Positions 1 through 8,300 of a stretch of 64,000 nt of DNA are shown here, in pieces. Each line of letters starts with the position of its first letter. Positions within the stretch are counted from its first letter, which is position 1. The translations under genes and the position numbers were made by a program. The notes beneath the pieces are model-generated. The model searched no databases. It saw only the letters and a list, made by a program, of their open reading frames with translations, and was not told the origin of the DNA. The stretch is taken from contig NZ_CAKLBU010000024.1 of the NCBI RefSeq assembly GCF_920984735.1, forward strand, positions 1-64,000, given 5' to 3'. The DNA comes from Pedobacter sp. Leaf250. GTDB taxonomy: Bacteria; Bacteroidota; Bacteroidia; Sphingobacteriales; Sphingobacteriaceae.

Positions 1-2
1 TC

Positions 3-79
3 AAGACCACAACATCTTTCCATAACAACTTTGTTTTTTAGTTCATTATAAAGTTAATAAAGATCGATGAAGTGGTCTT
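3..79 (+). other. Nested inverted repeats, possible structured RNA or distal terminator
   Basis: Three perfectly complementary helices nest inside each other: bases 3-10 with 72-79 (8 pairs), 14-19 with 59-64 (6 pairs) and 27-32 with 50-55 (6 pairs). The internal loops are 3/7 and 7/3 bases. A T-rich run (aattttta) follows the last arm. It lies upstream of the small membrane protein gene, and whatever precedes it is outside the window. It could be a long terminator of an upstream gene, a leader structure, or chance pairing in AT-rich DNA. No known riboswitch or RNA family is recognised. Confidence 0.3.
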
Positions 80-129
80 AATTTTTATTGAACGCGATTA
101 TAATTCCTCACTTTTTATGTAAGTTTGCA

Positions 130-405
130 ATGATGAAAAAGACATTCACTTTTATCTTATTTTCAATTACTTGTATATTGCTATTTAGTGCAAATGTGCA
201 AGCACAGTGTGCCATGTGTAGCATTAATGCCGAGCAAGGTGTTAAAAATGGAAATACAGTTTCAGCAGGGCTAAATACAGGCGTTTTGTATCTTCTGGCT
301 ATTCCATATATTATGGCTATTGTTGTTGGCGTGGTTTGGTATAAAAAATACCGCAAAAAAAATGTAGAGTTGAATATGAAAAGGGAACCTTTCCATTTAA
401 ACTAG
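130..405 (+). CDS. Small CxxC membrane protein with signal peptide
   Basis: This 91-residue protein has an N-terminal hydrophobic signal segment (residues 3-21) ending in a VQAQ-like cleavage site. A CAMC motif (Cys27, Cys30) lies immediately after the predicted cleavage point. One further transmembrane helix (about residues 52-75) is followed by a basic YKKYRKK tail. The mature protein would therefore be a very short exported loop carrying a Cys pair, anchored by one helix. The start at 130 is preferred over the upstream in-frame ATG at 88 because the signal peptide begins there. The DUF983 gene follows 3 bases after the stop, so the two are probably co-transcribed. I do not recognise a named family. 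The CxxC next to the membrane suggests redox or metal handling, but that is inference. Confidence 0.65.
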   Translation: MMKKTFTFILFSITCILLFSANVQAQCAMCSINAEQGVKNGNTVSAGLNTGVLYLLAIPYIMAIVVGVVWYKKYRKKNVELNMKREPFHLN

Positions 406-408
406 CTA

Positions 409-804
409 ATGTCTGGTAAAACCTCAAAACTTTCTGCAATTGTTCATTGCAAATGCCCACACTGCCGTAGGGGAGATATATTTACGGGCAGCATGTATGG
501 CTGGAACATTCAGCACACCAAAGAAATTTGCAGTTATTGCGCACAACGCATAGAAATTGAACCAGGTTATTTTTATGCGGCCATGTATGTAAGTTATGCC
601 ATGAACGTAATTGAAATGCTTATCGTTAGTTTTATCACTTACCTTATTTTCGGGCCATTAACTGATGCTACTTTTTGGCATTACCTCATTGCCATATTTG
701 CAGGCTGCTTCATTTTGTATCCTTTCAATTACCGCTACTCACGGATTATATTGCTTCATGTATTATCGCCTAATATTAAATACAAGCCATATTACGATCA
801 GTAA
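409..804 (+). CDS. DUF983 family membrane protein
   Basis: This 131-residue protein has the DUF983 layout. A short N-terminal zinc-ribbon-like part carries two Cys pairs (CPHC at Cys16/Cys19 and CSYC at Cys41/Cys44), followed by a PGYFYAAMYVSY segment and two hydrophobic helices at about residues 58-80 and 88-112. The function of DUF983 is not established; members are inner-membrane proteins with a cytosolic Cys-rich head. The start ATG lies 3 bases after the preceding stop, so it sits in a two-gene unit with the small CxxC membrane protein. The pairing of two Cys-pair membrane proteins is consistent with a shared metal- or redox-related role, which the sequence alone does not prove. Confidence 0.8.
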   Translation: MSGKTSKLSAIVHCKCPHCRRGDIFTGSMYGWNIQHTKEICSYCAQRIEIEPGYFYAAMYVSYAMNVIEMLIVSFITYLIFGPLTDATFWHYLIAIFAGCFILYPFNYRYSRIILLHVLSPNIKYKPYYDQ

Positions 805-848
805 ATTTAGGTTGGGTTTAGTTGTTGAAAATGTTTATGCAATAAAAG

Positions 849-1615
849 CAGTTAACCGATTCAATAATTAACCCGTTAATCTCAAAATTATGTTAAAGAA
901 AGAAACTTTAAAATTCATAAAAGACGTAGCGGAGAACAATAAAAGAGAATGGTTTGCTGAACATAAACCCAAATATGAAGAAGCCAAAGCCGATGTTTTA
1001 AATTTAGTTGCTGCATTAATTCCAGAGCTTGCAAAAATAGACCCGATGATTTCGGCGGAAACAGACCCGAAAAAGAGTTTACTGCGTATTTATCGTGATG
1101 TGAGGTTCAGTAAGAACAAAGATCCCTACAAAAATAACTTTGGCATTTGGTTTTCATCAAAGAGCAAAGGTGCCGATGGACCAGGCTACTATTTACACAT
1201 CCAGCCAGGCAAAAGTTTCATTGCGGGAGGTTATTGGATGCCTCAGGCAGAAGACTTGAAACTGATTCGTCAGGAAATAGATTATAATATAGATGAATTT
1301 AAAGAAATCATTTCCAATAAAGATTTCAAGAAGAACTTTACTTTGGGTACCAGTAACGCTTTGAAGAATGCACCAAAAGGCTATGATCCCACTGATCCAA
1401 ATATTGAATACTTAAAATTAAAAAGTTTTGAAGCCACAACAACATTGGGCGATGAAGAATTTTTCAAACCAGCACTCGTTAATAAGTTGATAAGTTCTTT
1501 TGCTACAATTCAGCCATTAGTTGCATTTTTACGCAATGCAATTAATAGTTAATTGTGCTACATTTTTTACAATTAACCATTTCGAACGATTAACCATTTA
1601 AACAGTTAACCGATT
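849..1615 (+). repeat. 13-base direct repeat flanking the DUF2461 gene
   Basis: The word CAGTTAACCGATT occurs at 849-861 and again at 1603-1615, on either side of the DUF2461 gene and in the same orientation. The downstream copy is part of a longer run of ATTAACCATT/GATTAACC words (about 1571-1620). The span given runs from the first to the second copy. Such AATTAACC-type words look like a dispersed intergenic repeat family. No function is evident. Confidence 0.45.
890..1552 (+). CDS. DUF2461 family (TIGR02453) protein
   Basis: This 220-residue protein matches the DUF2461 family in length and motifs. It has an N-terminal TLKFIKDVAENNKREWF segment, the RIYRDVRFSKNKDPYK region (residues about 65-80) and the PGYYLHIQPG segment with a downstream GGYWMP. 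No signal peptide or membrane helix is visible, so it is probably cytosolic. The biochemical role of the family is unknown. Upstream is the DUF983 pair with an 85-base gap; downstream is the OmpA lipoprotein. The two flanking intergenic stretches carry a shared 13-base direct repeat, so the gene may be its own unit. The family assignment is fairly certain; function is not. Confidence 0.85.
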   Translation: MLKKETLKFIKDVAENNKREWFAEHKPKYEEAKADVLNLVAALIPELAKIDPMISAETDPKKSLLRIYRDVRFSKNKDPYKNNFGIWFSSKSKGADGPGYYLHIQPGKSFIAGGYWMPQAEDLKLIRQEIDYNIDEFKEIISNKDFKKNFTLGTSNALKNAPKGYDPTDPNIEYLKLKSFEATTTLGDEEFFKPALVNKLISSFATIQPLVAFLRNAINS

Positions 1616-1687
1616 AACCCAAACAAAATCATTATTATAGTCCTAAATGGTATTGATACATGATACTGAAATCTTGATACTTTAAAT

Positions 1688-2527
1688 ATGAAAAACACCT
1701 TCTTAGCTATTGCCGTCGCCCTATTTATTTCATCCTTAACTTCTTGTGTTGTTTTATCTCCAAAAAAATATAAAGCATTATTGGGAAGTAAAGATTCTTT
1801 ATATACTGCATTCAATGAGGGATTGGTAAAAATAGAGAATTTAGAAAAAGAGGTTGCCAAGCTTAAGAAAGATACCACACTAATGGCCGAAGAGCTGAGA
1901 GACTTGCAGACCAGTTACAATGAGGTTGATGCCAATTATAAAAAATTAAAAAACAATTCTACCAGCGAAATCACAAAATTATCGGGCGATTTGGCTGCTC
2001 GAGAAAAACGTTTAAAAGAAGTAGAAGAAGTGTTGCGTAAACGTGATGAAGCTACCAATTCACTGAAAGAGAAATTACAACAAGCACTTCTTGGTTTCAC
2101 TAAAAACGGGCTTACCGTTGAGATTAAAAATGGAAAGGTTTATGTATCCTTAACCGATAAATTACTCTTTCCATCTGGAAGTATTATTATTGATGATAAA
2201 GGAAAACAGGCTTTATCGCAGTTGGCAAATGTATTAAAACAACAACCAGAAATTAATATTGCTGTAGAAGGGCATACCGATAATCAAAAAATCAACAACC
2301 TTGGTCAAATTAAAGATAACTGGGATTTGAGCGTTTTAAGAGCAACTTCGGTGGTAAGGTACTTAACTGATAATGAAAAGGTAGAAAGTGTAAGGATGAC
2401 GGCTACGGGAAAAGGAGAATTTCAACCGCTGGGTTCAAACGCAAACGCGGATGGAAGAAGCAAAAATAGAAGAATAGAAATTGTGCTTTCTCCAAAATTA
2501 GATGAACTTTACAATTTGATCAAATAA
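1688..2527 (+). CDS. OmpA/MotB-like lipoprotein with coiled coil
   Basis: This 279-residue protein has a lipoprotein signal with a SLTSC lipobox (Cys20), then a long heptad-rich segment (about residues 40-135) predicted to be coiled coil. A C-terminal OmpA-like peptidoglycan-binding domain covers about residues 150-270. Diagnostic motifs are LLFPSGSIIIDDKG, VEGHTDN, the LSVLRATSVVRYL helix and GRSKNRRIEI near the end. It is probably anchored in the outer membrane by lipid, with the OmpA domain holding the cell wall; the coiled coil would span part of the periplasm. The upstream region (about 1640-1685) contains repeated TTGATAC words rather than a clear promoter. A strong hairpin terminator follows at 2553-2581. 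Confidence 0.85.
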   Translation: MKNTFLAIAVALFISSLTSCVVLSPKKYKALLGSKDSLYTAFNEGLVKIENLEKEVAKLKKDTTLMAEELRDLQTSYNEVDANYKKLKNNSTSEITKLSGDLAAREKRLKEVEEVLRKRDEATNSLKEKLQQALLGFTKNGLTVEIKNGKVYVSLTDKLLFPSGSIIIDDKGKQALSQLANVLKQQPEINIAVEGHTDNQKINNLGQIKDNWDLSVLRATSVVRYLTDNEKVESVRMTATGKGEFQPLGSNANADGRSKNRRIEIVLSPKLDELYNLIK

Positions 2528-2552
2528 TTTAATATTCTAAAAATAGATTTAA

Positions 2553-2581
2553 TTGCCCTGCAGGACGTCCCTGGAGGGCAA
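2553..2581. terminator. Hairpin terminator between convergent genes
   Basis: TTGCCCT (2553-2559) pairs with AGGGCAA (2575-2581). Across one G-G mismatch, CAGG (2561-2564) pairs with CCTG (2570-2573), leaving a 5-base loop. It sits between the OmpA lipoprotein stop (2527) and the stop of the convergent STAND ATPase (2583). T-rich DNA lies on both sides, so it can serve both strands. Confidence 0.75.
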
Positions 2582-2582
2582 T

Positions 2583-5159
2583 TTATTTGTATGATTTTAA
2601 AACCTTGAATGATTGTTCAAACTCAAAATTATTTAGGTTTGCATATTCAGGTAGTGAAATTTTATTTGTTGATATGAATTTAAATAGTTCTTCAATTGCA
2701 TTAGAAACCTCTTCAGGTCTGTCGCAATGTTTTAGGGAATCTATTTTTAACAAATGCAACGATATTTCATACACTTTGAAATCATTTTTAAACGACATTT
2801 TTAAGCCTTTGTTAATTTCTAACAGCGCCTGTTCATAATTATGGGTGCAATTATAAAAACTCGCTTTAAACAAACTAAAACCTACGCTTATAAAATTGGT
2901 GTAGTAAGTATAATCGCACTCTATTACTTTCTCTACAAAATCTAGAATCCTTTTAGCTTTTTTATAATTGTTAAGTTTAAGGCAGGTGTGTCCTAAATGT
3001 AATAACAAGAAAGGAGAGAAAACCGAATGGCGAACATTAAAAATATTAGGATATTTATTTAGAATTGCTGCAATAAAACGATCACATTCTTTGTAATTTT
3101 TTTTCGCAAATAAAGCGAGCAAAACCAATCGATACGACAAAATCTCTGGTGTAGTGATTTCCTTATTACTTAAAGGTCCGCTCTTATCAGTTTTTTGGCA
3201 AAGTTTAATAATTTTATCTTCAAGCGTTTTACTTTCATTTGGTTTACCTGTAAGGTTATTGTGAAAATATAAAATTAAATCATAAGGATTTATTGGAAAT
3301 AACTCATTCAATCTTTTATAATGTCGCTTTAGCGAATGCATGGTATTGATCAAAAATGATTTATCGATATCAATTAAAGCAATATTGCATTCAATTACCA
3401 ATAGCATAATTTGAATATCCTCATTAAGTACATTTTGCGAAATATCTTTAATGGTTTCCTTGTACAGTTTACTCATCGTTCGGCCAGTTGCCAAAATATC
3501 AATAAAATTCTGGTCGATACTTTGTTTATTGAAGTTGGAATTTGGCTTACTTAATTCATATTTGGAAACGTTGCAAATGAAATCGAACGACATGTTCTTT
3601 TCTTCATTTGTAAAGGGAAGTTTAAATATGTTTTTTAACTCTGAAATTTCATTTCTGTTGATGCTAAAACGAATTGCCCAATTCAAAATGTGATACATGA
3701 GTACTGTTTTAGGCTGAAAAGTAGCCAGAATGTATTCAAAAAATTCTTTATCAGGTTTATAATTATACCGATCGGTTATTTGTAAGAAGATAAAATAAGT
3801 ATAAATATCATCATTTAAAAAACGAACAATTTCTGTGGGAATAGCTGTACTAAGCCTTTTCTCTTCAATTAAAATTCCATCATATAAAAGTTCCTGATAG
3901 GCATCAGCATATTGATTTATAATATCTAGAATATTTTCTTTGGCTACCCGAAGACCTTTATTTCCTTCGGATATATTTTGGCTAATTTTTTTTAACAGGA
4001 ATATTTTTTCAGTACTTTTTTTAGCGAGAAAAATTTTCTTCTCCAGGAAATGGTTGATTATCTCATAGCACAATAATGCATTGTTCAGCTCAAGAACAAA
4101 ATTTTCTTGCTTTAATTGATAATATACCTGAAGCCAGAATGGTGTTTTAAATTGCTTCAGTAAAGCCGGACTCACATCTTCCTGAATAACTGTTTTATTT
4201 TCGAGCTGGCTTAATATTCCTAAAATTTCTTCGGTATTTAATGGAGGAACGTTACTAAGCATATCAAGATCGTAGAACAAACCCCTGTACCATTTTTTAT
4301 TTAAAAATGCCGAACCGATTATAATGGGTTGTAAATTAATCCAACTATTGGTCCGTAAGCCAAATACCATTTTAAAGAAAGTGTTTTCTTCTATGCTGTA
4401 AAGAAAATCTACAAACGTTTTAAAATATTCTGTTTTGGTAAGGATTTCATCAATACCATCAACAATTAATACGAATCTGCCTTCTTTCTGACTCGGATTT
4501 TTTTTAAAAAAACTGATTAAATCATTTATACTTTCAAATTTGAATTCCTTTGAAAACCATTGTTTTAAGGTTAATTTATTCTGGATAATGGTGTTGATGC
4601 TGTTCACGTTCATCAACAAAACAATATCATTTTTATATAGTGCATCATTTGCATAAAAGAAATGTTGAACCAAATGCGCCAATAAAATGGATTTGCCCTG
4701 CCCGGGCAAAGCACTTAATGTGGTAAATTGAAAATCGTTATTAAGAAAATAATCAAAGTCTGGATAATAGAAATTTCTATTAGCCGTATGAATAAACGGA
4801 ATACCAGAATTGTTTTTTTTGGAAACTAGGGCAATATCACTAAAATATTTAGCCTTTATTTTAAGTGCTTGCCAAGTACTTTTTTCATCCTTAACAGGAA
4901 TTTCTTTTTCCTTACAAAATGTATTCCAGTCCGAATAGCCAATATATTGAGATAAACTATTTAATGTAAATAATGAAAATTTATGCAATGTAGTTGCAAA
5001 GCCAAAAAACCTTTTGATAGTGGTTTCACTAACATAGTTTTTGGTTTCTTGGAATACATACTCAGAAATTAACTTACAGTGAGAGGGATCAATAATTTTT
5101 AATCCAGACTTTATAAGTACAAACTTCCTGAGATCGGAGAGGAGTTCATTAGCATTCAT
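2583..5159 (-). CDS. NACHT-like STAND NTPase with Bacteroidota N-terminal module
   Basis: The 858-residue protein has three visible parts. The N-terminus (about residues 1-95) contains SETTIKRFFGF and YIGYSDWNTF, a pattern seen at the N-terminus of many Bacteroidota regulators and possibly a DNA- or partner-binding module. The middle is a P-loop NTPase: Walker A LPGQGKS near residue 153 and Walker B FVLIVDGIDE near residue 230, the extended acidic form typical of NACHT/STAND ATPases. The C-terminal half is helical with TPR-like stretches (LLHLGHTCLKLNNYKKAKRI and later), a likely sensor region. No transmembrane segment or recognisable nuclease, TIR or protease effector is seen. It is transcribed away from the giant adhesin gene. 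STAND ATPases act as ligand-triggered switches in regulation or phage defence; which applies here cannot be told. Confidence 0.75.
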   Translation of the reverse strand: MNANELLSDLRKFVLIKSGLKIIDPSHCKLISEYVFQETKNYVSETTIKRFFGFATTLHKFSLFTLNSLSQYIGYSDWNTFCKEKEIPVKDEKSTWQALKIKAKYFSDIALVSKKNNSGIPFIHTANRNFYYPDFDYFLNNDFQFTTLSALPGQGKSILLAHLVQHFFYANDALYKNDIVLLMNVNSINTIIQNKLTLKQWFSKEFKFESINDLISFFKKNPSQKEGRFVLIVDGIDEILTKTEYFKTFVDFLYSIEENTFFKMVFGLRTNSWINLQPIIIGSAFLNKKWYRGLFYDLDMLSNVPPLNTEEILGILSQLENKTVIQEDVSPALLKQFKTPFWLQVYYQLKQENFVLELNNALLCYEIINHFLEKKIFLAKKSTEKIFLLKKISQNISEGNKGLRVAKENILDIINQYADAYQELLYDGILIEEKRLSTAIPTEIVRFLNDDIYTYFIFLQITDRYNYKPDKEFFEYILATFQPKTVLMYHILNWAIRFSINRNEISELKNIFKLPFTNEEKNMSFDFICNVSKYELSKPNSNFNKQSIDQNFIDILATGRTMSKLYKETIKDISQNVLNEDIQIMLLVIECNIALIDIDKSFLINTMHSLKRHYKRLNELFPINPYDLILYFHNNLTGKPNESKTLEDKIIKLCQKTDKSGPLSNKEITTPEILSYRLVLLALFAKKNYKECDRFIAAILNKYPNIFNVRHSVFSPFLLLHLGHTCLKLNNYKKAKRILDFVEKVIECDYTYYTNFISVGFSLFKASFYNCTHNYEQALLEINKGLKMSFKNDFKVYEISLHLLKIDSLKHCDRPEEVSNAIEELFKFISTNKISLPEYANLNNFEFEQSFKVLKSYK

Positions 5160-5307
5160 TAATTTATAGGGATGACGATACTAATGTCATCAAAATTTCA
5201 CAGTGTAGGAAATTAAATGGCTGTTAAATGAACGGATGAATAAAATGAATGAAAAGTTTGGGTAAATAATGAACAGAAATGGATAGAAAGGGTGTTCATC
5301 CGGAATG

Positions 5308-5315
5308 TAGATTTG
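5308..5315 (+). promoter_or_regulatory. Bacteroidota -7 element upstream of the giant gene
   Basis: TAGATTTG matches the TAnnTTTG -7 consensus of the Bacteroidota primary sigma factor. It lies 66 bases before the ATG at 5382. No TTG is found at the expected -33 spacing, so this is a half-site match. An inverted pair CGGATGAA (5233-5240) / TTCATCCG (5295-5302) lies just upstream and could be an operator. Confidence 0.4.
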
Positions 5316-5381
5316 TCACTGAATTGTTTATGTAGTGTAATCTACTAGGCAACAATCCAATCATCCCAAATTACGCCTGAC

Positions 5382-8300
5382 ATGATGAAAACTTTTACCT
5401 CTCATTCCGATAAAGGAATAATTCGCTATGCGTTTGCATTCGCAATCATCACTTTATTAACGTTCTTCGGTTCGATATCGTATGCACAAACAAAAATTTT
5501 TGCTACTTCAGTTACCGAAATTAAACCTACTACTGGAAGCCCATCACGGGTCGACAATATAAATGATGCGATAAGTACCAGCGATGCGACTTTTGCAACC
5601 CTTAATTCTTATGGCGGTGTTGCGCTGGGTATCGGTTCTTATTATGGCGGAATCAATTTAAAGTTTCCAAATAGTATTCCTGCTAACAAAACTACTTATA
5701 TCCGTATTGATTTCGATCAATCGGCATTGAACGGCTTATTGGGCGGAACTTTAGGCGGGCTTGTAGCAGATATTGTTGGGGGTTTGGTGATTGGAAACCA
5801 TCAATTTGAGGTAGGCGCCCAAAGGCCTAACGGAACTACTATTCTAAGTAGATCGAGTGCTTTGGGTTTCAACAACAACTCTAACATTAAAATAGTTAAA
5901 GATAAAAATGGCCAAACCTTTATTGCCATTACCCCCAACGAAACTTACGATAAAGTTTATATCATTGACAGAACCACTGGTGTTTTACTTACTACTACAG
6001 GAAAAACAAATGTTTATTATGCTTATACTATCGATGGCAACGATAACTGTGATGTAAATACTTATGCAAACTACGATGAAGTAGGTATTTCTTTAGATGC
6101 ATTAAATTTGGCAGGTGCCGAAAATTTTGAGTTTCAAAAAGCCATAGACAACGATAAAAATACTTTTTATAATTTAAGTACAGGTGTGGTGGGCGTTGCG
6201 GCATCTAAAAGTGTTAATGTTTATTTTCCCTCACTTTCCAACACCACAGATAATATAAATCTACGCTTCAGAACTTCACCTGCATTGGTAAATCTTAAAT
6301 TATTTGATAATTTGAGAGTTACTGCATATAACGGAAGTGATGAAGTTTATAACGTTTCGGCATCGAGCTTATTGGATTTGGATTTGCTTGGATTACTAAA
6401 CAATGGGCAAGCAGTAACTGTGCCTTTTGCTCCAGGTGTTGCATTCGATAGGGTTTCCTTGAGATTATCAACTTTAGTTAGTGCAAATGTTACGCAATAT
6501 GTAGAGCTTTATGATATTAGTAGAAGCCCTGCATTTCCAACATTTGCTGCACCGGTTTCTAACACAATAAACGCTTGTTATAACGCAAGCGCCAATTTAC
6601 AGGCTACAACTGCAGTTGGAAATCAGTTGGTATGGTATGATGTTGCCGATGGTGGCACAAGCTTGGCTACTGTTAATTACAATGGTACTTTTACCACTCC
6701 TGTTTTAACCTCAAATAAAACGTATTATGTCGCCTCAAAACGATCTGGATGTACAGCAGAATCTGTACGTGTACCAGTTAATATTACGGTTAATCCGATC
6801 ATTAACTTTACAGGTGGCACGCTTACCAATGCTACAAGTGGTTCCAATTACAACAAACAACTTGTGCCTGCAACAGGCGGAACTCCAGGTTTTACCTACT
6901 CGATAGCATCGGGAAGTGTACTCCCTGCCGGATTAACGCTATCTTCAACTGGAGATATTGTTGGTAGACCAACAGTTCCAAACACCTATAATTTTTCTGT
7001 TGTGGCTACTGATACAAAAGGCTGTAGTGTAACAGCAGCTTATACCCTTATTGTTACTGGCCCATTAACATTATTGCCAGGCGCTCTGCCAGAAGGTATA
7101 ACCAATATTTTGTATCCAACTCAAACCATACCGGCTGCAAATGGGGGCACTGGACCATATACTTACACGGCTACAGACGTTCCTGCAGGTTTGACATTTA
7201 ACGAAGCAACAAGGGAAATTACGGGGACACCAACCGTTCCAGGTAATAACACTGTTCGGGTTACTGTTACCGATGCCAATGGAAACACGGTAACATCAAA
7301 TTATACGCTTAAAATTACAGACCCATTCATTTTACCGCCTGCAACCTTAGCCAATGGAACAACTGGTATTAGCTATATCCCGCAAACAATTCCATCAGCA
7401 GTTGGTGGCACGGGTCCATATACGTATTCGGCAACTGGGTTACCACCAGGGTTAACGTTTACTCCGGGCACAAGAGTAATTGCAGGCACACCTTCTTTAG
7501 CAGGTAATTATCCTGTTTCTGTTACCGCAACAGATGCAGACGGAAAAACAGTAACCACCATTTATTCTATTACTGTGCTCGATCCATTGGCATTACCGCA
7601 AACTATACTTGCTGATGGAAATGAGAAGGTTAATTATCCACCTCAAACAATCTTACCTGCAACAGGAGGCTCTGGATCTTACACTTACGTCGCTTCGAAT
7701 CTTCCGGCAGGAATTACTTTTGATGCGAGTACTCGAGTAATTTCAGGCACACCAGCTCAAGCAGGAAATTACTCAATTTTGGTTACAGTTACAGATGATG
7801 GTGGAAGAACAGCCAATCGTTCTTACTCATTAAAGGTAATTGGTGCTCTTAATTTACCTTCAGCAACTTTAGCTGATGGAACAGTTGGCACCACTTATCC
7901 AGCGATAACTTTGCCTGCAGTAAGTGGCGGAACACAACCTTATATCTATACCGCAACTGGTCTTCCGCAGGGAATTACTTTTAACCCGAACACTAGAGAA
8001 ATTTCAGGAACACCTGAAGTAGGTGGAACATACGGAATATCGCTTACTGCAACTGATGCAGCTAATAATAGTGCTACAACAACTTACACATTAAACGTAA
8101 ATATAAATGCTCCAATAGTTGCTTCTGTAACAGTTTGTTCAGGCACTGGTGCAACCTTAACAGTTAGCAATACTGTATTAGTTGGAACTATTACTTATAG
8201 ATTGTATGGCCCAACAGGGAATACACCATTACAAACCAATACAACTGGCAGTTTTACAACACCAGCAGTTTCTACACAAACTACATTTTATGTTGATGCA

